From positions 1-5,993 of the forward strand of contig JAIDLK010000048.1 of the NCBI GenBank assembly GCA_029051085.1: a stretch of 5,993 bases of DNA. Direction: 5' to 3'. This document shows, one piece after another, positions 1-5,397 of this stretch; the first letter of the stretch is position 1; every line of letters begins with the position of its first letter. The notes beneath the pieces were generated by a model that did not search any database, had not been told where the DNA came from, and saw only the letters and a program-made list of their open reading frames with translations. A program made the position numbers and the translations under genes. The DNA comes from Alphaproteobacteria bacterium (GTDB lineage Bacteria > Pseudomonadota > Alphaproteobacteria > Rs-D84).

Positions 1-1
1 C

Positions 2-637
2 CGAAAATTGCTGCAAGATGAGCCCGGAATTATGCGGCTGCGTCTGTCTTCGATGGACCCGGCATCACCGGAAATAATTAAAATAATGGACATAATGGCG
101 GCCGACAGACGAATGATGCGACATATGCACCTGTCGATGCAATCCGGGGCCGATGACGTGTTGCGACGCATGGGGCGACGCCATAACGGCGAACTGATAC
201 GCAAGATTGCAGGCCGCGGCGAAGAAATAGGCGTAACGTTCAGCTGGGATATCATTTGCGGATTTCCGGGCGAAACAGACGAGCTGTGGGCGGAAACAAT
301 GCAACTGGCGGAACAAACACGACCGATAAAGATTCATGCTTTTCCTTTTTCGCCACGTCCGGGGACACCTGCGGCAGAGATGACAGACCTGGTACCACGC
401 GCAATATCAAAAAAACGCGTAAAAGAAATTTCTGAGACGGCGGAACAAAACCGCGCCCGCTTTGCAAAAGAACGCCTTGGGGAAAAAGTTCAGGTACTGG
501 TCGAAGAAAACAACTTTGCCCGGGACGAGCATGATATAACCGTTCGTATCGAGGGGACGCGAATCCCACCACGCACTGTATGTAATGTTTTTCTAAAAGA
601 CATTACAGGTGATGCTTTTATAGGCGAACGCGAATAA
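2..637 (+). CDS. mtaB: tRNA (N6-threonylcarbamoyladenosine37-C2) methylthiotransferase MtaB-like, 3' part
   Basis: Radical-SAM methylthiotransferase of the MiaB/MtaB family. MtaB adds a methylthio group to t6A at position 37 of ANN-decoding tRNAs in the cytoplasm. The frame is open to the left edge (codons run from base 2), so the gene is cut by the window: 211 residues are visible, against roughly 410-450 for full-length family members. The missing half should hold the N-terminal UPF0004 domain and the CxxxCxxC radical-SAM motif. Visible in order: RLRLSSMDP, the HMHLSMQSGADDVLRRM block, DIICGFPGETDELW, and KIHAFPFSPRPGTPAAEM, which are radical-SAM core hallmarks of this family. A C-terminal TRAM-like RNA-binding segment starts near GEKVQVLVEE. 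The RLRLSS...DP and FPFSPRPGTPAAEM wording favours MtaB over MiaB, but RimO/MiaB-like alternatives cannot be fully excluded without the N-terminus. The stop at 635-637 is followed by a 46-base gap to the carboxypeptidase gene with no visible terminator. Confidence 0.88.
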   Translation, partial: RKLLQDEPGIMRLRLSSMDPASPEIIKIMDIMAADRRMMRHMHLSMQSGADDVLRRMGRRHNGELIRKIAGRGEEIGVTFSWDIICGFPGETDELWAETMQLAEQTRPIKIHAFPFSPRPGTPAAEMTDLVPRAISKKRVKEISETAEQNRARFAKERLGEKVQVLVEENNFARDEHDITVRIEGTRIPPRTVCNVFLKDITGDAFIGERE

Positions 638-644
638 AAAAATG

Positions 645-674
645 TTGCCATATGTTTATCATTCCTGCTAGGAT
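645..674 (+). promoter_or_regulatory. possible sigma70-type promoter for the carboxypeptidase gene, overlapping its ribosome site
   Basis: TTGCCA (645-650) and TAGGAT (669-674) are separated by 18 bases, a fair match to -35/-10 elements. A start about 7 bases after the -10 would fall near 681, only about 3 bases before the ATG at 684, giving a nearly leaderless mRNA. The TAGGA at 669-673 is also a usable Shine-Dalgarno sequence (10 bases before the ATG) if transcription reads through from mtaB. The same bases could therefore serve either role. This is pattern-based only. Confidence 0.4.
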
Positions 675-683
675 TCATGTGTC

Positions 684-1859
684 ATGAAAAAGAAATTATT
701 TTTATTATTTGTCTTACTTACATCAACCGCGGCACACGCCGAATTTACAACAAAGGCAAAGTCAGCTTTTTTGATTGATTATGATTCAGGAGCTGAAATT
801 GTTGCAAAAAACGCCGACGTTTTGATGCCCCCGTCATCAATGATAAAGCTGATGACACTGGCGGTATTGTTTGATGAAATAAAGGCCGGACGACTGACGA
901 TGGACGACCGTATAACGGTTGGCAAGAATGCGGACTATCATGATTCCAAATGGTATCCCGCCAGCAAGATATGCCTGGTCGAGGGTCAGACTATAACCGT
1001 TCGCGATTTAATTTTGGGGCTAATCGTACTGTCGGGCGGCGATGCGTCTGTGGTTGTTGCAGAAAAATTGGCCGGGAATGAAGCCGCCTTTACAAAAATG
1101 ATGCAGGACAAAGCGCGCGCCATAGGCATGCCGCAATCAACATTCGGTAATGCAAGCGGCCTGCCCGACCCTAATAATTTAATGACCAGCCGGGAATTAG
1201 CCACACTTGCATACCATATAATATCCGATTATCCGGAAATATATCCGATGTTCGCAACCAAGCGATTTGAATTTAGCGAACATAAGACCGACTGGTGTCG
1301 TGAATGGGGACGGACGCATACGGTAAATTATAACAAGTTGCTATTCATAATGCCGGGGGCGGACGGCTTGAAAACAGGCCATACCGCCGATGGCGGATAC
1401 GGCATGGTCGCCAGTAGCACTGTTGGCGGACGCCGGCTAATCGGTATTATCAACGGATTTAACGGCAAGGGGCATGACGCACTGGCCGGAGAGATGAAAA
1501 AGCTGTTAAATTACGGATATTCAACAACAACAAATAAACTGTTCTATCGTGCAGGGGATAAAATTGCGGCAATCCCGGTATGGTACGGACGCGCGCCACA
1601 CGTAATCGCAACAGTTGAAAAGAACTTTGCAATAACCATGCCCAAATCCGCAAACTTAGCGGGGCTGCGGGTATTGGCACGATACGAAGACCCGATTCCG
1701 GCCCCGATTGCAAAGGGTGACGTGGTCGGCGAAATAATTGCAGAACATAATGGCGTCGTTGTTGCGCGCGCGCCGCTGATTGCAATGGAGCGCGTATCAA
1801 AAACCCAGTTCATAGGACGCATCATTCGCAATATTCGCGTAATATTCGGGGGCAAGTAA
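684..1859 (+). CDS. dacA: D-alanyl-D-alanine carboxypeptidase, PBP5/DacA family (serine peptidase S11)
   Basis: Low-molecular-weight penicillin-binding protein that removes the terminal D-Ala from peptidoglycan pentapeptides in the periplasm. The 391 residues match the family's usual 380-410. Residues 1-19 form a signal peptide (Lys-rich start, hydrophobic core, cleavage after AHA). The catalytic SxxK is Ser52-Met-Ile-Lys55. The KTG box is 230-232 in DGLKTGHTADGGYG. The fold-typical FGNASGLPDPNN lies at 154-165. The second motif, normally SxN (SGNDA), reads Ser117-Gly-Gly119-Asp-Ala, so the Asn is missing. A PBP5_C-like beta domain spans about 286-370. The last 21 residues form an amphipathic segment with Arg and bulky hydrophobics, suited to anchoring on the outer face of the inner membrane. 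The ATG at 684 is chosen because it begins the signal peptide. holB follows after one base, so the two are very likely co-transcribed. The family call is firm; the dacA/dacC/dacF paralogue choice is not. Confidence 0.92.
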   Translation: MKKKLFLLFVLLTSTAAHAEFTTKAKSAFLIDYDSGAEIVAKNADVLMPPSSMIKLMTLAVLFDEIKAGRLTMDDRITVGKNADYHDSKWYPASKICLVEGQTITVRDLILGLIVLSGGDASVVVAEKLAGNEAAFTKMMQDKARAIGMPQSTFGNASGLPDPNNLMTSRELATLAYHIISDYPEIYPMFATKRFEFSEHKTDWCREWGRTHTVNYNKLLFIMPGADGLKTGHTADGGYGMVASSTVGGRRLIGIINGFNGKGHDALAGEMKKLLNYGYSTTTNKLFYRAGDKIAAIPVWYGRAPHVIATVEKNFAITMPKSANLAGLRVLARYEDPIPAPIAKGDVVGEIIAEHNGVVVARAPLIAMERVSKTQFIGRIIRNIRVIFGGK

Positions 1860-1860
1860 A

Positions 1861-2760
1861 ATGGCGCCAAAGAAGACTCCGGCCTATTCTTTCCCACACC
1901 CGATGGATAACGACACACTGGTTGGGCACACAGATGTTTTACAGTCCTTTATGGCCGCATGGGATGCACGTGAAACGCATCCCATGCATCCGGTATGGAT
2001 GCTGACAGGCCCAAAGGGTATCGGCAAGGCGACACTGGCATACAAAATCGCCAAGATGGTTTATGGGAATGTCGGCGACTTTTTTATAATCGACCAAGCG
2101 CGAAACATTGACAAGGACGGCAAAAGCAAATCCGACGGCAAGGTCATTTCAGTATATACCGTACGCGCAATGATAGAGCGTATGCAGATGTCATCAATGT
2201 CCGGCGATTGGCGCGTGGTTTTGATAGACTCGGTCGATGAACTGAACACAGCGGCATCGAACGCCATACTGAAACTGCTGGAAGAGCCACCGGCAAAAAC
2301 ATTGTTTTTATTGGTCACGCACCAGCTGGCAAACGTATTGCCGACCGTCCGTTCGCGCGCACGCGTTGAAAAAATGAGACCGCTTAGCATTTCACAACTG
2401 CGCGAGCTATGCACAAAATTCATTCCCGATGCCGACATAGGCACATCAACCCTGAGGCTTGCCAACGGCAGCTTTGGACGGATTGCCGCCCTGAAATCAT
2501 CCGGCGGGGATGTTATTTATGAGGAACTGGTCGAATTACTGAACAATCCCCGGACGGGATATGGCGACATGATGGCGTTGGCAAAAAAAATCGCACCGGA
2601 ACCGGCACTGCACGGGATATTGCTGGATGCGGTGGCGGCGTTTGGTTTGGCAGAGCTTTATCCTGAGGTAACGCATTCAATTGCGGACATAGCGCGCGTG
2701 AATTTGGAACCTGAAATCGCCGTATTTAAAATAATAACGGAAATACAAAAATGCTTATAG
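1861..2760 (+). CDS. holB: DNA polymerase III subunit delta-prime
   Basis: AAA+ subunit of the clamp loader, which with delta and DnaX loads the beta sliding clamp at the replication fork. At 299 residues it is slightly shorter than usual (about 320-350). Visible: HPMHPVWMLTG leading into Walker A GPKGIGKA (50-57), a Walker B-like VVLIDSVDEL (119-128), the family block NAILKLLEEPPAKTLFLLVTH (134-154), and the sensor/arginine-finger region LPTVRSRAR (160-168). The usual SRC motif reads Ser165-Arg-Ala167: the functional Arg is kept and the Cys replaced. The four zinc cysteines found between Walker A and B in E. coli delta-prime and DnaX are absent. The intact Walker A is typical of alphaproteobacterial delta-prime and could suggest a DnaX fragment, but the length, the lack of the zinc module and the C-terminal part argue for HolB. 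GGGGG at 1848-1852 is a plausible ribosome site. The 3' end overlaps tatD by 10 bases. Confidence 0.9.
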   Translation: MAPKKTPAYSFPHPMDNDTLVGHTDVLQSFMAAWDARETHPMHPVWMLTGPKGIGKATLAYKIAKMVYGNVGDFFIIDQARNIDKDGKSKSDGKVISVYTVRAMIERMQMSSMSGDWRVVLIDSVDELNTAASNAILKLLEEPPAKTLFLLVTHQLANVLPTVRSRARVEKMRPLSISQLRELCTKFIPDADIGTSTLRLANGSFGRIAALKSSGGDVIYEELVELLNNPRTGYGDMMALAKKIAPEPALHGILLDAVAAFGLAELYPEVTHSIADIARVNLEPEIAVFKIITEIQKCL

Positions 2761-3512
2761 ATACGCACTGTCATTTAACAGATGCGGCGATGTGCGGGGA
2801 CAATTTATCCGGCGTATTGGCACGCGCCGCAGATGCGGGCGTCGGAGGGATAATTTGTCCGACGGCGAATCCGGCGGACATTCAGGCGGCACTGAACATT
2901 GCACAAAGCCATGATAACGTATGGTGTACAATCGGCATCCACCCCGAATACGCACCGATGGATGCAGGCGCCCATCTGACCGACGACATTTTGAATCACC
3001 CGCGTGTTATCGGCATCGGCGAAATCGGACTGGATTATCATTATGGCGCCGAAAATCGCATGGCGCAGATAGAGCTGTTTCGCCAACAGATTGAAATAGC
3101 GCGCCGCGCCGCCCTGCCCGTGGCGATTCACACGCGCGAGGCGGAGGACGACACCGCCGACATTTTAAACGGCGATATAACGGGCGTAATGCACTGTTAT
3201 ACCAGTTCGTGGGAACTGGCACGAAAAATGTTGGACCGGGGATTTTATTTTTCCGCCAGCGGTATTTTGACATTTAAAAATTCTGATGAGGTTCGTGAAA
3301 CTTTTCGCAAAATCCCCATCGACCGCATTGTTATTGAAACCGACGGCCCATACTGTGCACCGGTACCGCATCGTGGTAAACCTTGCGAACCTTTTATGGT
3401 GGCCGATACGGCACGAGTACTGGGACAGCTGCACGGAATAAGACCAGAAGAACTGGACGAGATACTGGCCCGGAATACGACGCGCCTGTATCCCAAGATG
3501 CGTTTACCATAA
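2751..3512 (+). CDS. tatD: TatD family metal-dependent hydrolase/DNase (YcfH type)
   Basis: Cytoplasmic TIM-barrel metallohydrolase. Characterised TatD proteins are Mg2+-dependent 3'-5' DNases linked to DNA repair or D-aminoacyl-tRNA deacylation, but the physiological substrate of this one cannot be read from sequence. At 253 residues it is close to the usual 255-265. The full metal-binding set is visible: His6 and His8 in DTHCHL, Glu91 in GIGEIGLDYHY, His127 in IHTREAEDDT, His148 in MHCYTSS, and Asp198 in ETDGPYCAPVPHRGK. CTIGIHPE (59-66) and the C-terminal NTTRLYP are also family landmarks. The ATG at 2751 starts directly at the conserved MLIDTHCH and lies inside the last 10 bases of holB in another frame, with no strong Shine-Dalgarno, so translational coupling to holB is likely. 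Pairing with holB is a common arrangement in bacteria. No terminator follows, so transcripts could continue into smpB. Confidence 0.94.
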   Translation: MLIDTHCHLTDAAMCGDNLSGVLARAADAGVGGIICPTANPADIQAALNIAQSHDNVWCTIGIHPEYAPMDAGAHLTDDILNHPRVIGIGEIGLDYHYGAENRMAQIELFRQQIEIARRAALPVAIHTREAEDDTADILNGDITGVMHCYTSSWELARKMLDRGFYFSASGILTFKNSDEVRETFRKIPIDRIVIETDGPYCAPVPHRGKPCEPFMVADTARVLGQLHGIRPEELDEILARNTTRLYPKMRLP

Positions 3513-3515
3513 TAT

Positions 3516-3544
3516 TTGATTTTTCACAGGCAAAGAGATAAAAT
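3516..3544 (+). promoter_or_regulatory. strong sigma70-type promoter predicted to give leaderless smpB mRNA
   Basis: TTGATT (3516-3521) and TAAAAT (3539-3544) are 17 bases apart, close to the consensus TTGACA-17-TATAAT. A start site about 7 bases past the -10 falls at 3551-3552, on the smpB ATG itself. The bases between the -10 and the ATG (ATCCCCC) hold no Shine-Dalgarno. The nearest purine run (3532-3538) lies about 14 bases away and within the promoter. This supports the ATG at 3552 over the TTG at 3516, which is inside the -35 element. Confidence 0.6.
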
Positions 3545-3551
3545 ATCCCCC

Positions 3552-4022
3552 ATGGCAAGACAAATTATAAAATCAGGTCAGGTTTCAGAAAACCGCAAAG
3601 CGCGGTATGCCTATTCTATTGAAGATACAATAGAGGCCGGAATTTCACTGACGGGGGCGGAAATCAAATCAATCAGATACGGCCTGGTTACAATTGTTGA
3701 CGGTTTTGTTCAAAAACGTAGCGGCAATCTGTTCCTGGCAGGGATTGAAATTCAAAAGCTGCCGACGGCGGCACGCATTACAAATTTTGACGAACGGCGA
3801 CCACGGCAGCTGTTACTGCACCGCGCACAAATAAATCGACTGGCCGGCAAGCTGCAGGATAAGGGCGCAACAATCGTACCCCTGAAACTATACTTTAACA
3901 ACCGCGGACGACTGAAGGTTTTACTGGGTATCGGGTATGGTAAAAACAAAATAGATAAACGCGAAACAATCAAGCGTCGCGAATGGGATAAAAGCAAGGC
4001 ACGAATATTAAAAAGTCTGTAA
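3552..4022 (+). CDS. smpB: SsrA (tmRNA)-binding protein SmpB
   Basis: Partner of tmRNA in trans-translation. It binds the tRNA-like domain and fills the decoding centre of stalled ribosomes so that tmRNA can tag the nascent peptide and release the ribosome. The 156 residues match the family's usual 145-165. Visible: the N-terminal block SENRKARYAYSIEDTIEAGI (12-31), TGAEIKSIR (34-42), the RRPRQLLLHR block, VPLKLYFNNRGRLKV, and GYGKNKIDKRET. The basic C-terminal tail (136-156, with the Trp-Asp-Lys stretch) is the part that folds into a helix in the empty mRNA channel. The start at 3552 is chosen over the in-frame TTG at 3516 because MARQ...SENRKAR is the normal family N-terminus and the extra 12 codons coincide with a promoter. 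It follows tatD by 39 bases and ends at an intrinsic terminator. The tmRNA gene (ssrA) is not in this window. Confidence 0.95.
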   Translation: MARQIIKSGQVSENRKARYAYSIEDTIEAGISLTGAEIKSIRYGLVTIVDGFVQKRSGNLFLAGIEIQKLPTAARITNFDERRPRQLLLHRAQINRLAGKLQDKGATIVPLKLYFNNRGRLKVLLGIGYGKNKIDKRETIKRREWDKSKARILKSL

Positions 4023-4054
4023 TCCCTGCAAAACAAAAAACACAGTAAAAATAA

Positions 4055-4081
4055 CCGCCCCCGGGGCGGCTTTCTTTTTTT
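4055..4081 (+). terminator. rho-independent terminator after smpB
   Basis: A GC-only hairpin, CCGCCCC (4055-4061) pairing with GGGCGG-type sequence up to 4069, is followed by TTTCTTTTTTT (4071-4081). The arms are separated by one base on paper, so the real loop opens to about 3-5 bases. It ends the mtaB/dac-holB-tatD-smpB run 33 bases after the smpB stop. The -35 element of the next gene starts 5 bases after the T-tract. Confidence 0.9.
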
Positions 4082-4085
4082 ATAC

Positions 4086-4114
4086 TTGCGTTAAAACATA
4101 TAACTCTCTATCAT
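4086..4114 (+). promoter_or_regulatory. sigma70-type promoter for the 104-residue protein
   Basis: TTGCGT (4086-4091) and TATCAT (4109-4114) are spaced by 17 bases, placing the likely start near 4121 and giving a leader of about 18 bases. It sits directly after the smpB terminator, so the downstream gene is its own transcription unit. No operator-like repeat is evident around it. Confidence 0.6.
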
Positions 4115-4123
4115 TAAATCACA

Positions 4124-4132
4124 GGGAAAGGA
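4124..4132 (+). promoter_or_regulatory. strong ribosome binding site
   Basis: GGGAAAGGA, with the AGGA core ending 6 bases before the ATG at 4139, is the best Shine-Dalgarno in the window. It fixes the start of the 104-residue protein and contrasts with the weak or absent sites at tatD, smpB and xerC, suggesting this small gene is well translated. Confidence 0.7.
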
Positions 4133-4138
4133 TTTACC

Positions 4139-4453
4139 ATGAAAAAACTGTTTGCAGTAACACTATTTGCATTGGCAATATTCGGACCGGCAATGTCTTA
4201 TGCGGCACGCCCGGACGGCGACATACCCCAGTATGACAATCTGCCAAGTAATCCGAATATGTGCTGGGAAAACGGCCAATTGGTGTACTGTCCTGCGAAC
4301 GCACCGACAAAATCTAAAAAACGCAAAAATACGGGCGAGATTGTTGTAATTTCCGTTGCGGTGGGCGCCGTTTTTGTGGGCGCAATGTATTATATTTTCA
4401 AAAAGATGCCTTCTGAAAACAATCCGGGTCAGGTAAAGTTGATGGAATTTTAA
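4139..4453 (+). CDS. small exported or membrane protein of unknown function
   Basis: I do not recognise this 104-residue protein. Residues 1-22 look like a signal peptide (MKK, hydrophobic core, cleavage after SYA). The following 45 residues are polar and Pro/Asn-rich, with two cysteines spaced by eight residues (Cys42 and Cys51, in MCWENGQLVYCP) that could form a disulfide outside the cytoplasm. A basic cluster (Lys58-Lys63) precedes a clear hydrophobic helix (about 68-87), which is followed by Lys88-Lys89 and a 15-residue polar tail. There is no lipobox cysteine at the signal cleavage site. If the signal is cleaved, the mature protein has one membrane helix with an external N-terminal region; if not, it is a two-helix hairpin with both ends inside. 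It has its own promoter and strong ribosome site and ends in the shared terminator, so it is a monocistronic unit with normal gene signals. The coding call is firm; the function is unknown. Confidence 0.85.
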   Translation: MKKLFAVTLFALAIFGPAMSYAARPDGDIPQYDNLPSNPNMCWENGQLVYCPANAPTKSKKRKNTGEIVVISVAVGAVFVGAMYYIFKKMPSENNPGQVKLMEF

Positions 4454-4479
4454 AAGTCGCCAATATGGCGACTTTTAAA
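4449..4479. terminator. bidirectional intrinsic terminator between convergent genes
   Basis: A perfect 14-bp inverted repeat (4449-4462 with 4466-4479) encloses an ATA loop. The GC-rich core GTCGCCA/TGGCGAC is flanked by A/T runs, giving TTTT after the stem on the plus strand and also on the minus strand. The TAA stop of the 104-residue gene (4451-4453) lies inside the left arm, and the xerC stop (4486-4488 on the minus strand) is 6 bases beyond the right arm. It can end both transcripts. Confidence 0.85.
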
Positions 4480-4485
4480 TTGGCT

Positions 4486-5394
4486 TTATCCGGCCCGCGG
4501 GTGCGCATGCGCATAAATATTTTCAATTTCAGACATATTTACACGAGTATAAAGCTGGGTTGTAGATAACGAGGCATGCCCCAGTAATTCCTGAAGACTG
4601 CGCAGGTCCGCCCCACCCGCCAGCAGCGCCGTCGCAAACGTATGACGCAATGCGTGCGGCGTTACATAATCCGGCAGTTGCAGATAATTGCGCAGTTTTT
4701 CAACCACCTTTTCCGCCATTCGTGGACTCATCGGCAGACCGCGAATACTTCGAAACAGAGGTTCATCCAGCGCCCGCCCAAACGGACGCAGTTCAATATA
4801 TTTCTCAATAGCGTCGTATACAATCGGTAAAATAGGTATTATGCGCTGTTTTTGCCCCTTGCCCATTATGCACAATGTTTCGGGCCGCCCCGCGATATCG
4901 CGATTACGCAGAGACAGCGCTTCTGATATGCGCAGCCCACATCCAAATATAAGAACAACCAGCGCCCAATCACGCGCAGCAATCCATGCATTTTCAGAAT
5001 CTATTTCACGAATTGCATCATGCATGTTTGCAACATCGGAGCTGTTAATTGCCTTGGATAGCTTGCGCGGGACCTTTGGTGAAGATATAAGCCCAATACT
5101 GTCATTTAAAATGCCGTATTGACGGCGCAAAAAACGATAAAAAGCACGCAGCGAAGACATCGCACGTGCCGTCGATTTATGCGCAAAATTCCGCCGCGCA
5201 CGCGATGCCAGCCATGCACGAAAACACAGCGTATCCGCACGCGCCAAGTCTGCCAGCGCGCCGCCCCCACCGGCATATTCGGCATAAAAGCTTAGAAAAT
5301 CCTGAATATCGGACTCATAAGCCGCCACCGTATGCGCAGAATAATGCTTTGTCTGCGACAGGTATCCGATAAATGCAGTGACGGCTTCTTTCAT
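4486..5394 (-). CDS. xerC: tyrosine recombinase XerC
   Basis: Site-specific tyrosine recombinase. With XerD it resolves chromosome dimers at dif near the terminus, normally under FtsK control at the division septum. At 302 residues it fits the family (about 295-320). The N-terminal SAM-like core-binding domain spans about 1-90 (YLSQTKHYSAHTVAAYESDI, then SSLRAFYRFLRR). The catalytic domain carries all six active-site residues: Arg155 (GCGLRISEALSL), Lys179 (GKGQKQRIIPI), His247 and Arg250 (TPHALRHTFAT), His273 (LGHASLSTTQ) and the nucleophile Tyr282 (LYTRV). The C-terminal AHAHPRAG tail and the ETLCIMGKG wording favour alphaproteobacterial XerC over XerD or a phage integrase. No att sites or mobile-element genes are nearby. 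The start at 5394 lies 3 bases after the SIMPL gene stop and has only a weak AAAG ribosome site, so it is probably translated from the SIMPL-xerC message. Transcription ends at the hairpin shared with the convergent gene. Confidence 0.93.
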   Translation of the reverse strand: MKEAVTAFIGYLSQTKHYSAHTVAAYESDIQDFLSFYAEYAGGGGALADLARADTLCFRAWLASRARRNFAHKSTARAMSSLRAFYRFLRRQYGILNDSIGLISSPKVPRKLSKAINSSDVANMHDAIREIDSENAWIAARDWALVVLIFGCGLRISEALSLRNRDIAGRPETLCIMGKGQKQRIIPILPIVYDAIEKYIELRPFGRALDEPLFRSIRGLPMSPRMAEKVVEKLRNYLQLPDYVTPHALRHTFATALLAGGADLRSLQELLGHASLSTTQLYTRVNMSEIENIYAHAHPRAG

Positions 5395-5397
5395 ATT

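Noticed and set aside
3516..3551. In-frame TTG start at 3516 giving a 168-residue SmpB
   Set aside because: The extra 12 residues are not part of the family N-terminus and their codons coincide with a -35/-10 promoter pair; the ATG at 3552 gives the normal SmpB start.
4021..4138. Possible small RNA or riboswitch between smpB and the 104-residue gene
   Set aside because: The 116 bases are accounted for by a terminator, a promoter and a ribosome site; the predicted leader of about 18 bases is too short for a riboswitch.
4688..5122. 144-codon open frame on the plus strand opposite xerC
   Set aside because: It lies wholly within xerC on the other strand, its Arg/Ser/Pro-rich product looks like no protein family, and xerC has every catalytic residue.
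4486..5394. Phage or integrative-element integrase with a nearby attachment site
   Set aside because: Size, the AHPRA tail and the housekeeping surroundings indicate chromosomal XerC. There is no tRNA gene, direct repeat or cargo gene in the window.
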